Part shown: positions 11,693-23,241 of the stretch, one piece after another
Position numbering within the stretch: the first letter of the stretch is position 1
Layout: every line of letters starts with the position of its first letter
NCBI GenBank assembly: GCA_911728435.2
Contig: OU452200.1
Span: 40,067,715-40,131,714 of the forward strand
Direction of reading: 5' to 3'
Length of the DNA stretch: 64,000 bases
From: Apoderus coryli
Taxonomy: Eukaryota; Arthropoda; Insecta; Coleoptera; Attelabidae
The notes under the pieces: generated by a model
Databases searched by the model: none
What the model saw: the letters and a program-made list of their open reading frames with translations, nothing else
What the model was told of the DNA's origin: nothing
Program-made: the position numbers and the translations under genes

Positions 11693-12803
11693 CGCGGCTA
11701 ACTTGATTAGTTTTCTTTATACAGGGCGATTTTAATTTTTTGTCATTTTCTTTTTTCCTTTATATTTCAGTTGTTATTAGTTTTTTAGTGTTTTTTAGTT
11801 TAAATTTTTATTTTGATTTTGAAGTCATATAAAACAATGTTTTAACTTTAATTTCCATAAAATATTCACAAAACCTTTTTTCACCAAATGAATATGTTAC
11901 ATTGGTAAAACTGAAATTGTTTATTTTGTACCTGAGAGTCACTGATGATGAGAATTTAATTTTCTCGAAAAATGTCTGACAGAGGCAATGTGCCGTGATT
12001 TTTGATATAGAAATATATTTATTTTGTGGAGCAGACTTCGTTTGATTTATATATACAAAGTTCGATTTTTTTTAGAACCATTGCCATTACCAGAAAAAGC
12101 AGATGAAAGAGTGGTACTGTCAGATGTTTCGGTTCCTAGCACAAGTACTCAAAATCCCATCTCTTAGATGAGAGACAGACTTTATTTTTTGTTCTTAGGT
12201 ATTTTTGCAATACACAATATAAATTTTTTGTAAAATGGACTTTGTTTATAAATAAACTATTGTTTAAAAAACATTTTAATTTTTTACTATTAGTAATAAT
12301 TAAATATCCCGCCTAAAGCAATAGAGACCTCTAGTGGTCGAGATTTCATGCTCGTCTCTTGTCTACGAATTACGGTTACCTTTTTTATAGATGCAGTTTT
12401 TTTTGCTTGTTTCCAAACCGATAGATGGCGCAATTATATCGACACATTCGTCAACACGGGACAGTCCATTCTATTCCAGTATATAAACATTATTCTATGA
12501 TTATAAACATGAATGTAGCTACTTGTTATACATGGTTGTAAAGGGACTGAAATTTGGAATCTACTGACGCTTTAATATATAGGGAGTCCCATTTAAGAAA
12601 ACAAAGTTGATAGCGATATCTTGAACAATCGAACTTCGAAAAAAATTCTTGATACGCCACTGCATTAAGCATCAAATTATCTCTAACTTTTATAAAAACA
12701 CTTTTCCCGTACCTCTAATAACAACCGAAATATAAAGGAAAAAAGAAAATGACAAAAAATGAAAATGGCCCTGTATAAAGAAACCTAATCAAGTTAGCCG
12801 CGC
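11693..12803. mobile_element. Inverted-repeat element, arms about 85 bp
   Basis: The left arm 11693-11780 runs CGCGGCTAACTTGATTAG, then CTTTATACAGGGCGATTTT, and ends GTTGTTATTAG. It is mirrored at 12720-12803. The repeat continues outside the ACAGGGC ends, so the target itself may lie in an inverted repeat. The interior holds a Penelope-type terminus with a hammerhead-like motif (11938) and no transposase. Confidence 0.6.
11938..11980 (+). ncRNA. Hammerhead-ribozyme-like motif in Penelope-type terminus
   Basis: The plus strand reads GTCA, CTGATGA, T, then GAGAA paired with TTCTC, then GAAA, AATGTC and TGAC. This is a type-I hammerhead arrangement: stem I GTCA/TGAC, core CTGATGA and GAAA, a GTC cleavage triplet. 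One extra T lies between the core and stem II, as in the copies at 39347 and 46081. Downstream, TTTTGTGGAGCAGACTTCG matches the Penelope-type termini elsewhere in the window. Activity is inference. Confidence 0.6.
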
Positions 12804-13465
12804 TCCGATTACGGCATTAAACTAAACTCAAAAAAAGCGAACGTGACGTGTCACTTAGTTTCGCTCTTTTACGGTTTAGGCTGTACCGTATAAAAACATC
12901 ACCCTGTACTGTAAAATTATGTCAATAAAGTCTATATGTCAACACAACATCACCAATGTCAAAACAAGAATATGTGGCGATACATATCAGTATACATACT
13001 GGTAAATAAATGTTCCCATTTGATGGTTTTGTATTTATACAAACCAAAAAATACTTAATATTTCATTTACATGTTGTGTTGTCCAAGTTTGCAGTGAATT
13101 CTTATTTCGTACCGAGTATAACATCTATTCCGGTATTATGAGTGTTGTAATTACTTGACAAAGGTAGTACCTAATACTTCTATAGTTATTTACCCAATTA
13201 ATTTTATCTATTTTATTGCCAATTTTTTTTTTGTTTCAACAAATATTAGTACGTATTATTCGTAATGATATCTAATTATTTTTCTGTATTTAATTTAACG
13301 CAAAAATTTTGGATAAGTAACATTTAAATTGTTTTGATATTTATGCTGAATAAATAAGTACTTATAATTAATTTATTTAAAGATTTATTTTGTTAACTGA
13401 AACATTAACAAAGTTCACAATACAATTCTAATTATGTCCCAGTTAAATTTCAAACTATTATCATA
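12804..13465. other. No gene seen
   Basis: AT-rich spacer with a solitary CACCCTGTA word at 12901 and no coding signal. Confidence 0.4.
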
Positions 13466-15997
13466 CAGGATGTCCAGACAGTGCTGCCTTTCTTGATAAT
13501 TAGAAAACAGATAAGAGGTATTTTTATTAAAAAAAAAATCCATTTTATTTTGCAACTTTTGTTTAAATAAATTTAAACACGAAATCGATTGATTTTAATG
13601 TGTTTGCTATCAAATAAACGTTTTCAAATTTTACTTCTAAATAAACCAGTAATAAAGAATCACTGAATAATGTATGAATTACATACCGAAACGTTGTATT
13701 GTAAATTGTTTTTATTTACGAAAACTATATTGTTCTTCAATATTTGGTGAACCAATCACTATAATACTGTCAAATATTGGTCCCTCAAAGCCAATTTGTT
13801 AAAAATCGACAATGGGAAATCGCTGGAAATAGTTTTTTAGTTCCTAACTATACCGCTAGGGGGCGTAATAGATACAGTAATGCGAAAAATGCATTTTTAT
13901 TGAAAATTTCGCAATATACATTAGAAAAACAATACTACCACAGTAATGCTACTGAGATTCGGCATCTTTTTGGTGTATCACTTTTTATTGTGCGGCTTGA
14001 AATAAAGGCAGCAGGGAAGGACGAAATCTTACCTATGATAATGTGTATAACTTTGGTTTGGCTTAACCGAATTTATCAATCTAATTTTTGTTTAAGAACT
14101 CAAGCCTTGCTGATGAAGAAAAAAAAGATTTCAAGTCATAATTGTTTTTTGGGGCTCCGCTAGATGGCGATATTTGCATCGCCTAAGGTTTTTTTGATTT
14201 TTCTTTAAAAACTTAAATTGAATGATACAAATATATTATCAAAAATGAAAAGTAAATTGAATTTGTAACAAAAAAATCGAAAACCGCACAGGAAAATCTT
14301 TATTCGTTTGAGAGTTATGGTCAAAAGAATGGTGTTCACCAAAATTCGTTGGAAAATCATGTATCTTTAATTTTCCGTGATCAAGAATGCCATGGGAAAT
14401 AAAGAAATAGGTTTAAAATTTATTAAACTGATAGTTTAACAAATAAAAATAATGAAAGATCCATTAAAATTACCAAAATGCAGAGCTTTCATAAAATTTG
14501 TTAAAAGAGGTAGATCTAGATCCCCATGAAACAAAATTGGGAAGTTTCCATGCATGGAGACAAATAAATAAACGCGAATATGCTGCTAAATACCCTGACC
14601 GAAGACACCATAGCAGAAAAGTGTTCCGTCGGTTAGCAGTCCGTTTACGAGAAACTGGAAGTGTAAGAGTTGATCCAGTCCCGCTCAAAAGACGTCCAGT
14701 TAGCAGTGAAGATAATATTATAAGCGTTCTTGCGTATGTGGAAGCGAATCCTCATGTAAGCGTCAGTGACATTTCTTCAGACTTAGGAATAAATCGCACT
14801 TCAGCATATTGGATTTTAAAATCTTTTAAACTGCATCCTTACAGTATGGTTTTACATCAGGCACTTTCAGATGCCGATATTGACAAGAGGCGCCTATAGA
14901 CTTTTGTTATTGGCTGAGAGATATGTTCACGGAAAACCCGCAATTTCTCTCACAGATTTTATGGACTGAGCCATTTTTTCTAGTTGTAGTAGTGTTAATT
15001 TACACAATACGCATTATTGGTCACAAACAAATCCTCATTGGATGCCGAAAGTTGACCGTCAAAGCAGATGGAGTGTAAACGTGTGGTGTGGCATCGTAGT
15101 CAGGGTATTTAGCCGCATATTCGTGTTTATTTATTTTTTTCATGCATGGAAACTTCCCAATTTTGTTTCATGGGTATCTAGATCTACCTCTTTTAACAAA
15201 TTTTATGAAAGCTCTACATTTTGGTAATTTTAATGGATCTTTCATTATTTTTTATTTGTTAAACTATCAGTTTAATAAATTTTAAACCTATTTCTTTATT
15301 TCCCATGGCATTCTTGATCACGGAAAATTAAAGATACATGATTTTTCAACGAATTTTGGTGAACAACATTCTTTTGGCCATAACTCTCAAACGAATAAAG
15401 ATTTTCCTGTGCGGTTTTGGACTTTTTTGTTGCAAATTCAATTTACTTTTCATTTTGGATAAAATATTTGTATCATTACATTTAAGTTTTTAAAGAAAAA
15501 TCAAAAAACCTTAGGCGATGCAAATATCGCCATCTAGCGGAGCCCCAAAAAACAATTATGATTTAAAATATTTTTTTTCTTCATCAGCAACGCTTAAGTT
15601 CTTAAACAAAAATTAGATTGATAAATTCAGTTAAGCCAAACCAAAGTTATAGACATTATCATAGGTAAAATTTCGTCCTTCTCAGTAGCATTACCGTGGT
15701 AGTATTGTTTTTCTAACTTATATTGCGAAATTCTCAATAAAAATGCATTTTTCGCATTACTGTATCTATTACGCCCCCTAGTGGTATAGTTAGGAACTAA
15801 AAACTATTTCCAGTGATTTCCCATGGTGAATTTCCCTAAAAGGATTTTTTCCCATTGTCCTACGACTATTATTTCCTGAGATATGCTACCTGTCCACCCT
15901 TAATGGAATACCCGGTATGTTCATATGAAAAAAAAATCTTATTTTTGCTTGTGGAATATCCCCTTAAATTATTTTAAGTTAATTTCGGGACACCCTG
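13466..15997 (+). mobile_element. Long-inverted-repeat (fold-back) Tc1/mariner-superfamily element
   Basis: The right end is GGACACCCTG then TA; a left end TA/CAGGATGTCC is at 13464. The matching arms run roughly 13793-14565 and 15130-15870, over 700 bp each, with shared landmarks such as CTAGGGGGCGTAATAGATAC. The arms even include the start of the transposase gene. 13466-13790 does not match the right end and may be foreign, so the left border is uncertain. Confidence 0.75.
14498..15110 (+). pseudogene. Transposase N-terminal half of the 13.5-kb fold-back element
   Basis: Frame 14498-14896 encodes an HTH region: a K..YA.KYPDRRHHSRKVFRRL segment, RLRETGSVRVDP and the second HTH VSDISSDLGINRTSAYWILK. 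After a stop and frame changes the text continues as FLSQILWTE, HYWSQTNPHWMPKVDRQ and WSVNVWCGIV. In related transposases that region holds the first catalytic Asp, replaced or lost here. The C-terminal catalytic region is absent. Confidence 0.75.
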
Positions 15998-16069
15998 TAT
16001 AAGTACCTAGTAATTTAGATTAGTATTATGTTATTTGTCTTGTAATTGGGCGTAAGCCTGTTAGGCAAT

Positions 16070-16680
16070 AAAGGATTATTATAATAATAAGACAGCTTGT
16101 GTGAATTAAAAGCGGAAGATTTAGCAATTTTTTGGTTTGATTTTATACAATGTGTCCACGGATAGAGTTTGGAAGAGGAAAAACTTTTTTTTTGTCGATT
16201 TAGAAGAAAAAGTCATTCTTTATAAAAACTGTCTGCTTGTGTCGAAACTACAATTTCAAATGCGAAATTTACGATTACTATACAGGGTATATCAAAAATA
16301 ACATTTTGATTTTCTTGTTTTTTTAATTTTATTATTTTACTAGTAGCTATGAAATTAACCACTTTGAGAAAAAAGTTTATTTGTGTTTTTTGCACGATTG
16401 GTGTAATAAATCACGGTTTTGAAAATATTTCCATAAAATTAAAAAAAAACAAAAAAATCAAAATCATTAAAAATGTTATTTTTGATATACCCTGTATAGT
16501 AATCGTAAATTTCGTCCTCAAAATTGTAGTTTCGACACAAATAGACGTTTTTATAAAGAATGACTTTTTCTTCTAAATCGACAAATAAAAAAGTTGTTCC
16601 TCTTCCAAACTCTATCCGTGGACACATTGTATATTATGATTTTTATTAAAAAAAATCAGTTGATTTAAATCAACCCAGGT
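16070..16680. mobile_element. hAT-like MITE fragment interrupted by another MITE
   Basis: 16070-16147 plus 16630-16680 match, inverted, the element at 25341-26285 (shared AAAAGCGGAAGATTTAGCAA and AATCAGTTGATTTAAATCAA). The outermost CAGGGTTGG end is lost. It is split by the palindromic MITE at 16148-16629. Confidence 0.65.
16148..16629. mobile_element. 482-bp palindromic MITE, TA target
   Basis: The ends are CAATGTGTCCACGGATAGAG and its complement, flanked by TA. The two halves are inverted copies for about 170-200 bp each, including ACTATACAGGGTATATC inside each arm. There is no coding capacity. Open frames across it are mirror images of the arms. Confidence 0.85.
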
Positions 16681-16689
16681 TGTGTGAAC

Positions 16690-17121
16690 AACAACAAGAA
16701 TGCAGTGTTGCCAGATGGCTTCAAGTCTCACCAATTATCACACCATCCTCGTAAGAATATGAATTGTAGATACAAAAATTTGTAAAAAAAAAGCGCCACT
16801 GCCTTGTTGTACTATATAATATACGAATGCCTATTATAATGATATGATAGATGTTAAGTGAACCACAAAATAGAAATCAATATTTAAAAGTACGCATCGA
16901 ACAAAAGAAATTAAAGCGATAGTAATAATAATAAATATTATGCTTTTAACAAAAAAATAAATAAAATATACGATCTACTATCTACACAGTTTAAATAATG
17001 ATGCCTTTGTGTTTGTTTGAAAAGAATTAGTAATTGGTTGTTTTTAATCAATTTCGTAATACAACAAAATGCACAATTTTCATGAGTATTATGTACCTAG
17101 TATTAAGAAAAATTTAATATA
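16690..17121. other. No gene seen
   Basis: AT-rich spacer between the MITE and P-like copy 2. Confidence 0.4.
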
Positions 17122-17212
17122 CATGGTGTTCATAAAGTAACGGAACGGATTATTTTCAAAATGGTACATTTTTAAATAATAGCCCCTTCCGTTACTTTAT
17201 GGACACCCTGTA
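17122..17212. repeat. Miniature 90-bp inverted-repeat element
   Basis: GGTGTTCATAAAGTAACGG is mirrored by CCGTTACTTTATGGACACC, with ACCCTGTA on the right. This is a minimal CAGGGTGTCC-ended hairpin element. Confidence 0.7.
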
Positions 17213-17470
17213 TCCGATTCTTTAACGTTTAGGTACTTTTGAATTCAATTAAATAATATACCAATCATTAGCAAAAATTTATTTGTATTTGGCTATAGCA
17301 GAGAACAACAGAGAATGTGATCATGCTGGTGGGGAAGGAGATTGCGCATATTATTGCGCATTCAAAATGGCCATGTTTTCTTATACTCTCATTGTCGTCG
17401 GGATATTTTATTTGTGCTTTGCCATTTCAAGTGATTTGTTTTCCAGTGCCGTAGTATTCTGTGTGTTATA

Positions 17471-18713
17471 TATCGGGTCCGCCATCTAACGTTTTTTTTT
17501 TCAACTCGTGCTTATTTCGTGAAGGGTAACATTTAGCTCATGTCTGATTTGACAGATAATTAGTTTGAACAACGCTGGGAAATATTGCGACATTACTTTG
17601 AAAATCATGGTAATGTGTGCGAAAATTGCGTACGGATTTTGGAAGAGAAGCACCGTCAGCTCCGTATGTTCGTTATCTCGTGAAAAAAGTGAAAGAAACT
17701 GGCATCCTCATCGATAAACCAAAGCGTGAAAAGCCAAAAACAGTGCGTACACCCGAGAATATTGCTGCTGTGGCAGAAAGTGTGCGTGAAGCGCCATCAA
17801 CATCAATTCACCGTCGGTCTCAACAATTGAACATTTCGGAGACATCATTGAGACGAATTTTGCATAAAGACCTTGGTATGACGCCATACAAAGTCCAATT
17901 GGTTCAGGAGTTGAAGCCAACTGACCATCCAATGCGTTTTCGCTTCGCTCAGTGGGCCTGCGATCACCTTACAGAAGATGCCGATTTTGCCAAAAAAATC
18001 ATCTTTGATTTGATCTTGGCGGGTATGTAAACAAGCAAAATTGTCGCATTTGGGGCACAGAAAACCCGCACGCATACATTGAAAAGCCGATGCACCCAAA
18101 ACGAGTCACTGTTTGGTGCGGATTTTGGTCCGGAGGCATAATTGGGCCATTTTTCTTCGAAAATGAGCAAGGAATGGCCGTTACAGTCAATGGCGATCGT
18201 TATCGGGCCATGTTGAACGAATTTTTGTTCACAAAAATTGAAGAGGAGGATATTGGCAACATTTGGTTTCAACAGAACGGCGCTACGTGCCACACAGCCG
18301 AAGCTATACTCGATGTTTTGCGCCCTGTTTTTGAAGATCGCATTATCAGCCGCAGAGCTGATGTCGTTTGGCCACCTCGGAGCTGCGATTTGACACCGTT
18401 GGACTATTATTTGTGGGGTGCCGTCAAAGATAAGTGTTACGCCGACAAGCCAGAGACAATTGACGCTTTAAAGGACAATATTCGTGAAGCCATTGGTGAA
18501 ATACAGCTGCAATAATCGATAATGTGCTTAAAAATTGGACCGATCGTGTAGGCTACTGCATGGCCAGCCGAGGCAGCCATTTGAATGAAATTATTTGTCA
18601 TTATTAACCGGAAGGATTGTACTTTCAAATAAAAAAAGAAATTTGAGAAAATAATCAGCAGTTTTTCTTTTATAGCATTTTCAAAAAAAAAAAGTTATCT
18701 GGCAGACCCAATA
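17471..18713 (+). mobile_element. Mariner-type DD41D element inserted in P-like copy 2
   Basis: The ends are TATCGGGTCCGCCATCTAAC and the complement of TATTGGGTCTGCCAGATAAC, flanked by TA. The empty site (GTGTTATATTGTG) is visible in P-like copy 1, which fixes the borders. Length is 1243 bp, usual for a mariner. Confidence 0.88.
17617..18515 (+). pseudogene. DD41D mariner transposase, inactivated
   Basis: An N-terminal HTH half (17617-18030, with VRYLVKKVKETGILIDKPK and ISETSLRRILHKDLGMTPYK) and a catalytic half (18090-18515) are in different frames. At the junction the segment with the first catalytic Asp is shortened (KKIIFDLILAG), consistent with a small out-of-frame deletion. The second Asp is Asn (FQQNGATCH). 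The third is kept in CDLTPLDYYLW, 41 residues on. Several inactivating changes make this copy dead. Confidence 0.85.
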
Positions 18714-18766
18714 TATTGTGTGTTTTTGTTTTATAAACTTTTCATAGTGATATTGTTTATTTTGAA

Positions 18767-18870
18767 ATGCAAAAAAGCAGAGGCGGAATGATGTGTGCTG
18801 CGAAGAATTGCAGGAATAAATATTATAACTGCAATTTATCATTCTTTAGTTTCCCGATGGATAGTAAAAG
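18767..18870 (+). pseudogene. THAP-domain first exon of P-like copy 2
   Basis: The exon is 104 nt, as in copies 1 and 3, ending at AG/GTAAG. It keeps the first zinc cysteine (MMCAAKNC). It is separated from any later exon by the Helitron. Confidence 0.7.
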
Positions 18871-19249
18871 GTAAGATATTTATGTAGTATTTGAATTAGA
18901 TGCATATAAAATTAGATTAAAACTAGCTGTTGCCCTCGAGGCACGAATAGCTCTCCATATTTAAGTGTAAAAGTCATAATTTTATGACCTTTTTGTCATT
19001 TATCTAAATTTTTGTTTTGTTTTAGACATCAGCTATTTTTTTTTTTTTTGTATCGGGTTTTGTGCCTTTTTCTTCTCTTTGGAGGCACTATTTATACGCA
19101 GATATTTTATATTCCAGATCTAGGCCAAATTCTTGTACGCAAAATAATTGATTTTTTTTTAGTTTTATTATAAAATTTATTTTGCCCCCTTTTCTACTAT
19201 TTACGAACGCCTATGTAAACAAAATTGTTATGCTGCATGTTGTAGGTTA

Positions 19250-20840
19250 TCCGTTAAGTGGTTTTTGAGTTATCACGGATACAATTTTTTCCTGACCCTT
19301 TTATAGAATTTTCACGGACGCCTATGGAACATTAATTTTTGTCGTGTATTTTTAACACCAATTCAACTAGTTAAATATAAAAATTTTTACATTTTAATTT
19401 TTTTTTCATTTTACCCCTTTTTTTTACTATTTACGAACGCCTATGTAAATAAAAATTTTATGCTGCATTTTTTAGGTTATCTTATATGAAAGCTATATAT
19501 AATTAGCCAATTTTTCTGGTATATTTGGGAAACATTTTTTTTTCGTTTTTGACTCTTTTTTTAAGACTATTTTCGAACGCCTGTGTGAACTAATTCTTTT
19601 ATGTAACATTTTTTAGGTTATATTCTATCACACATATAAAAAATTATTCAATATTTCGGATAAGTTTAAGAACTATAATTTTTTTAAATTTTTGAACCCT
19701 CTTTTAAACCCCTTGCCTACGCTCAATGTTAATCACCACCTATAAATAGCCTGTAGTATTTTCGTACCAAATGTGGTTAAAATCCGTTAAGTGGTTTTTG
19801 AGTTATCACGGATACAAATTTTTTCTGACCCTTTTATAGAATTTTCACGAACGCCTATGGAACATTAATTTTTGTCGTGTATTTTTAACACCAACTCAAC
19901 TAGTTAAATATAAAAATTTTTACATTTTAATTTTTTTTATTTTACCCCTTTTTCTACTATTTACGAACGCCTATGTAAATAAAAATTTTATGCTGCATTT
20001 TTTAGGTTATCTTATATCAAAGCTATATATAATTAGCCAATTTTTCTGGTATATTTGGGAAACATTTTTTTTTCGTTTTTGACCCTTTTTTAACACTATT
20101 TTCGAACGCCTGTGTGAACTAATTCTTTTATGTAACATTTTTTAGGTTATATTCTATCACAACTATAAAAAATTATTCAATATTTCGGATAAGTTTAAGA
20201 ACTATGATTTTTTAAATTTTTGAAACCTCTTTTAAACCCGTTGCCTACGCTCAATGTTAATCACCACCTATAATTATCCTGTAGTATTTTCGTACCAAAT
20301 GTGGTTAAAATCCGTTAAATGGTTTTTGAGTTATCACGGATACAAATTTTTTCTGACCCTTTTATAGAATTTTTACGGACGCCTATGGTACATTAATTTT
20401 TGTCGTGTATTTTTAACACCAATTCATCTAGTTAAATATAAAATTTTTTACATTTTAATTTTTTTTTATTTTACCCCTTTTTCTACTATTTACGAACGCC
20501 TATGTGAATAAAAATTTTATGCTGCATTTTTTAGGTTATCTTATATCAAAGCTATATATAATTAGCCAATTTTTCTGGTATATTTGGGAAACGTTTTTTT
20601 TTTTTCGTTTTTGACCCTTTTTTTAAACTATCTTCGAACGCCTGTGTGAACCAATTCTTTTATGGAATATTTTTTAGCTTATATTGTATCACAACTATGA
20701 AAAATTATTCCATATTTCGAATAAGTTTAGGAAATATATATTTTTTATGTTTTGACCCCTTTTCCACTATTTACGAACGCCTATGAAAGTAAGTTATTCA
20801 TAACACATTTTATAGGTTATATTCTATCAAAACTATCAAT
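19250..20840. repeat. 530-bp tandem repeat inside Helitron copy 1
   Basis: The landmark TTATCACGGATAC recurs at about 19273, 19803 and 20333, and each is followed by the same CGCCTATGGAACATTAATTT and TTTACGAACGCCTATG blocks. Three units with a period of about 530 bp are present. Copy 2 at 42 kb has two. Confidence 0.85.
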
Positions 20841-21165
20841 AACTAGTTAATATTTCTGCTATTTTTAAGAAATACGTTTTTTTTTAATCTTTTTTACCCC
20901 ATTTTACACTATTTTCGAACGCCAATGTGGTCTAATATTTTATGTTCAATATTTTAGGTTATATTCAATTAAATGCGTAAAAAATTATGCAGTATTTCGG
21001 ATAAGTTTAAGAACTATGAATTTTTTTAATTTTTGAACCCTCTTTTAAACCCTTTGCCTACGCTCAATGTTTCCCAAAATCTAATCAGCTCCTTGCCATG
21101 TCCAATAGTATTTTTGTACCAAATTTGGTTAAAATCTGTTAAGCAGTTTTTGCGTTTTCGTGGAT

Positions 21166-21166
<1 letters not shown>

Positions 21167-21196
<30 letters not shown>

Positions 21197-21197
21197 T

Positions 21198-21236
<39 letters not shown>
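21167..21236. repeat. (GACA)n microsatellite
   Basis: About 70 bp of GACA/CAGA repeats lie inside the Helitron 5' region. The other copies have only 4-5 units at 44126 and 55531, so the array expanded in this copy. Confidence 0.95.
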
Positions 21237-22381
21237 TTTTTTTAAAACTACTTATTTATGTATAAAATGACCAAAAAGAAGTATTTCCGGTGAAATTAAA
21301 AAAAATTTTTTTTTCATGAAACTAATAGTCTCCATATATACATATATTACATATATGATATGGAGAGCTAATAATATCACATAGGTACATTAAATCAAAT
21401 TACCAATTGTTATTTTAAAAAACAAATATTTCTAAACTGTTTAAAAGATTGAGCTACTTGCCTAAAAAAATCACACAATTTTTTTAAAAAACATGAATAA
21501 CTTCGCTTAATTTCGCAGCACAATGGCCCTTATCTTTTATAACTTGGTTCAGTCTATTTTCCCATAAAAGTCCAATACATCTTAAGCATTCTAAAAAGAG
21601 AGCTTAAAAATCTTACTAGATGAGTGCAAAACTTCTATTAAATTCTGACAGTATTTATTAAATTTGAATTACATATTTTAACTATTATAGATATTAGCAG
21701 GTAGTAAATTCACGTCTTAGGTTTTATTGCCCATTTATTCGGGGTGATTTTACCATGTTTTGTAGGTATATAATGGGAAATTCCCAACATGTGTGCTTGC
21801 GTTGTTTTTCTGAAGGCCATAAACAGGTAAAATATCATACATTCTCAATTATACTTAAGGAATTGAAAATCAGTAGACCTATTGTATAAATTAGAACAAT
21901 TTTATTTTACTCTATCTAAAATTAATACATTTATATTTGCCCGTAATCAATTACACTTTTTTTTTCTTTAGAGCTGAACTATGGTTAATTGCTAGTTCAA
22001 TATTATTATAATTTTATTAATTTAAGCAAAAATGTAAAGTTTGAACATCCATGTTCTAATTTCCCAAAAAAATATGTTACGAAGTTATATTTTAGGTTAA
22101 GGTTATTTTATACATTAAAATTAATCAATACAAATTTTAAAAATATAAATAAAAATAAAATGATTATATGGAAACATGAATAAAAGCAAAAAAATATTTG
22201 TTTGTTTTTATAATTAACAAAGATGTAATTCTATTACTCCCCTGTTCTTTACCTATCCTGTAATTTCAATAAAACGTAAATACGGATCTGTAGAGTATAT
22301 TAAAAAATGGCTACCACCTGCCTCGCACAGGACAATAGAAAGTGGTGGGAGTTCATATTCTCTGTTGTTCTCTGGCTATAG

Positions 22382-23238
22382 TATCTTTATATATTTTTTT
22401 TTGACAATATTGATGTATTGAAAAGATTAAGGCTCTGAGTGAATTTTCTGTCTTGTTAAATACCCGATGATGGACGTTAAATAATGTCGAAACAAGTCCT
22501 ATATAATTATTAATATGAGTGAATTAGAAATATCTTCTCAAAACGATTTAAGGAAGAAAAAAAATATTTCTTGCAAGGCTTTTGTACTTTTTCCTGTGTA
22601 TTTTCGCTGCACTAAAAAAAATGAGTCTAAAAATCTTAAAGAAAATTTGTTTGATTTCTATTTGAATTAAATAATACTTTGTTAGTTTTTATGTATTTAT
22701 TTGATTATTGTTTTGTTAAAAAAAATTATAGGAACTTATTTATTTTAAACAAACTTAAGTAAATTAAGTAAGTAGTAGAATTTTGGCATAATAATATTAA
22801 TTTGAAGCAAATAAATAGGTGTTTGGGCAAACAAAACCATCACTTGCATTAGGCAACGCTTGGTTAAAATGAATCAATGTACCTACTTGTATTAGCCCTC
22901 CATTGTTATTTTTACGAAAAGATTTTTGCAACGCTTCTTACCAAATTTTTATTATATTGGATTAAATTATATAATACATTCAACAATAACTATAATCAAT
23001 AATAAATTATTACAATAACACTTAAATATTATTATCCATTTTAAGTTTTTTATTCGACAATAGTTCAAGGATTTTTGGAAATAAAATTTACTAGATACCA
23101 CAATAATACTAAATGCATAGAGAAAATACAGTAATATGCAGGGTTATTGCTGGTCGATACCACGTTGAACATTCCTAATGAATCCGAGACTCAACCTGAA
23201 AATTTCGAAATGGTTTTGGAACGTCTATTGCCATAGAT
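22382..23238. other. No gene seen; contains a hammerhead-like motif
   Basis: AT-rich DNA without protein similarity. A structured motif at 22458-22505 is listed separately. Confidence 0.4.
22458..22505 (+). ncRNA. Weak hammerhead-like motif
   Basis: The plus strand reads CCGATGA, T, GGACGTT, loop AAAT, AATGTC, GAAAC, AAGTCC. The layout follows the copies at 11938, 39347 and 46081, but C replaces T in the core (CCGATGA) and stem II has mismatches. Stem I is not convincing. Confidence 0.3.
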
Positions 23239-23241
23239 ATA

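Larger units (their letters stand above)
18923..21370 (-). mobile_element. Non-autonomous Helitron, copy 1
   Basis: Read on the minus strand the element ends in TGCCTCGAGGGCA (a GC-rich hairpin), CAA, CAG, CTAG and then a flanking T. That is the canonical Helitron 3' end: hairpin about 10 nt before CTRR, inserted before T. The 5' end is near GCTCTCCATATCATATATG. No target duplication is made, judged against P-like copy 3. There is no Rep/helicase coding; the interior is tandem repeats and a GACA microsatellite. Confidence 0.85.
17299..22373 (+). mobile_element. P-superfamily-like element, family 1 copy 2, with nested mariner and Helitron
   Basis: The same CAGAGAACAACAGAGAAT ends as copy 1 are flanked by an 8-bp duplication GGCTATAG (17291-17298, 22374-22381). 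The 5.1-kb length is due to two later insertions: a mariner at 17471-18713, splitting GTGTTATA/TTGTG, and a Helitron at 18923-21370, splitting GATTAAAATAATATC. Copies 1 and 3 show the uninterrupted sequence. Without them the element is about 1.4 kb. Confidence 0.88.

Noticed and set aside
13777..14163. 128-residue open frame
   Set aside because: It lies in the left arm of the fold-back element and has no domain; its mirror in the right arm is equally open.
21033..21245. Frame ending in (TDRQ)n
   Set aside because: Translation of the GACA microsatellite in the Helitron.
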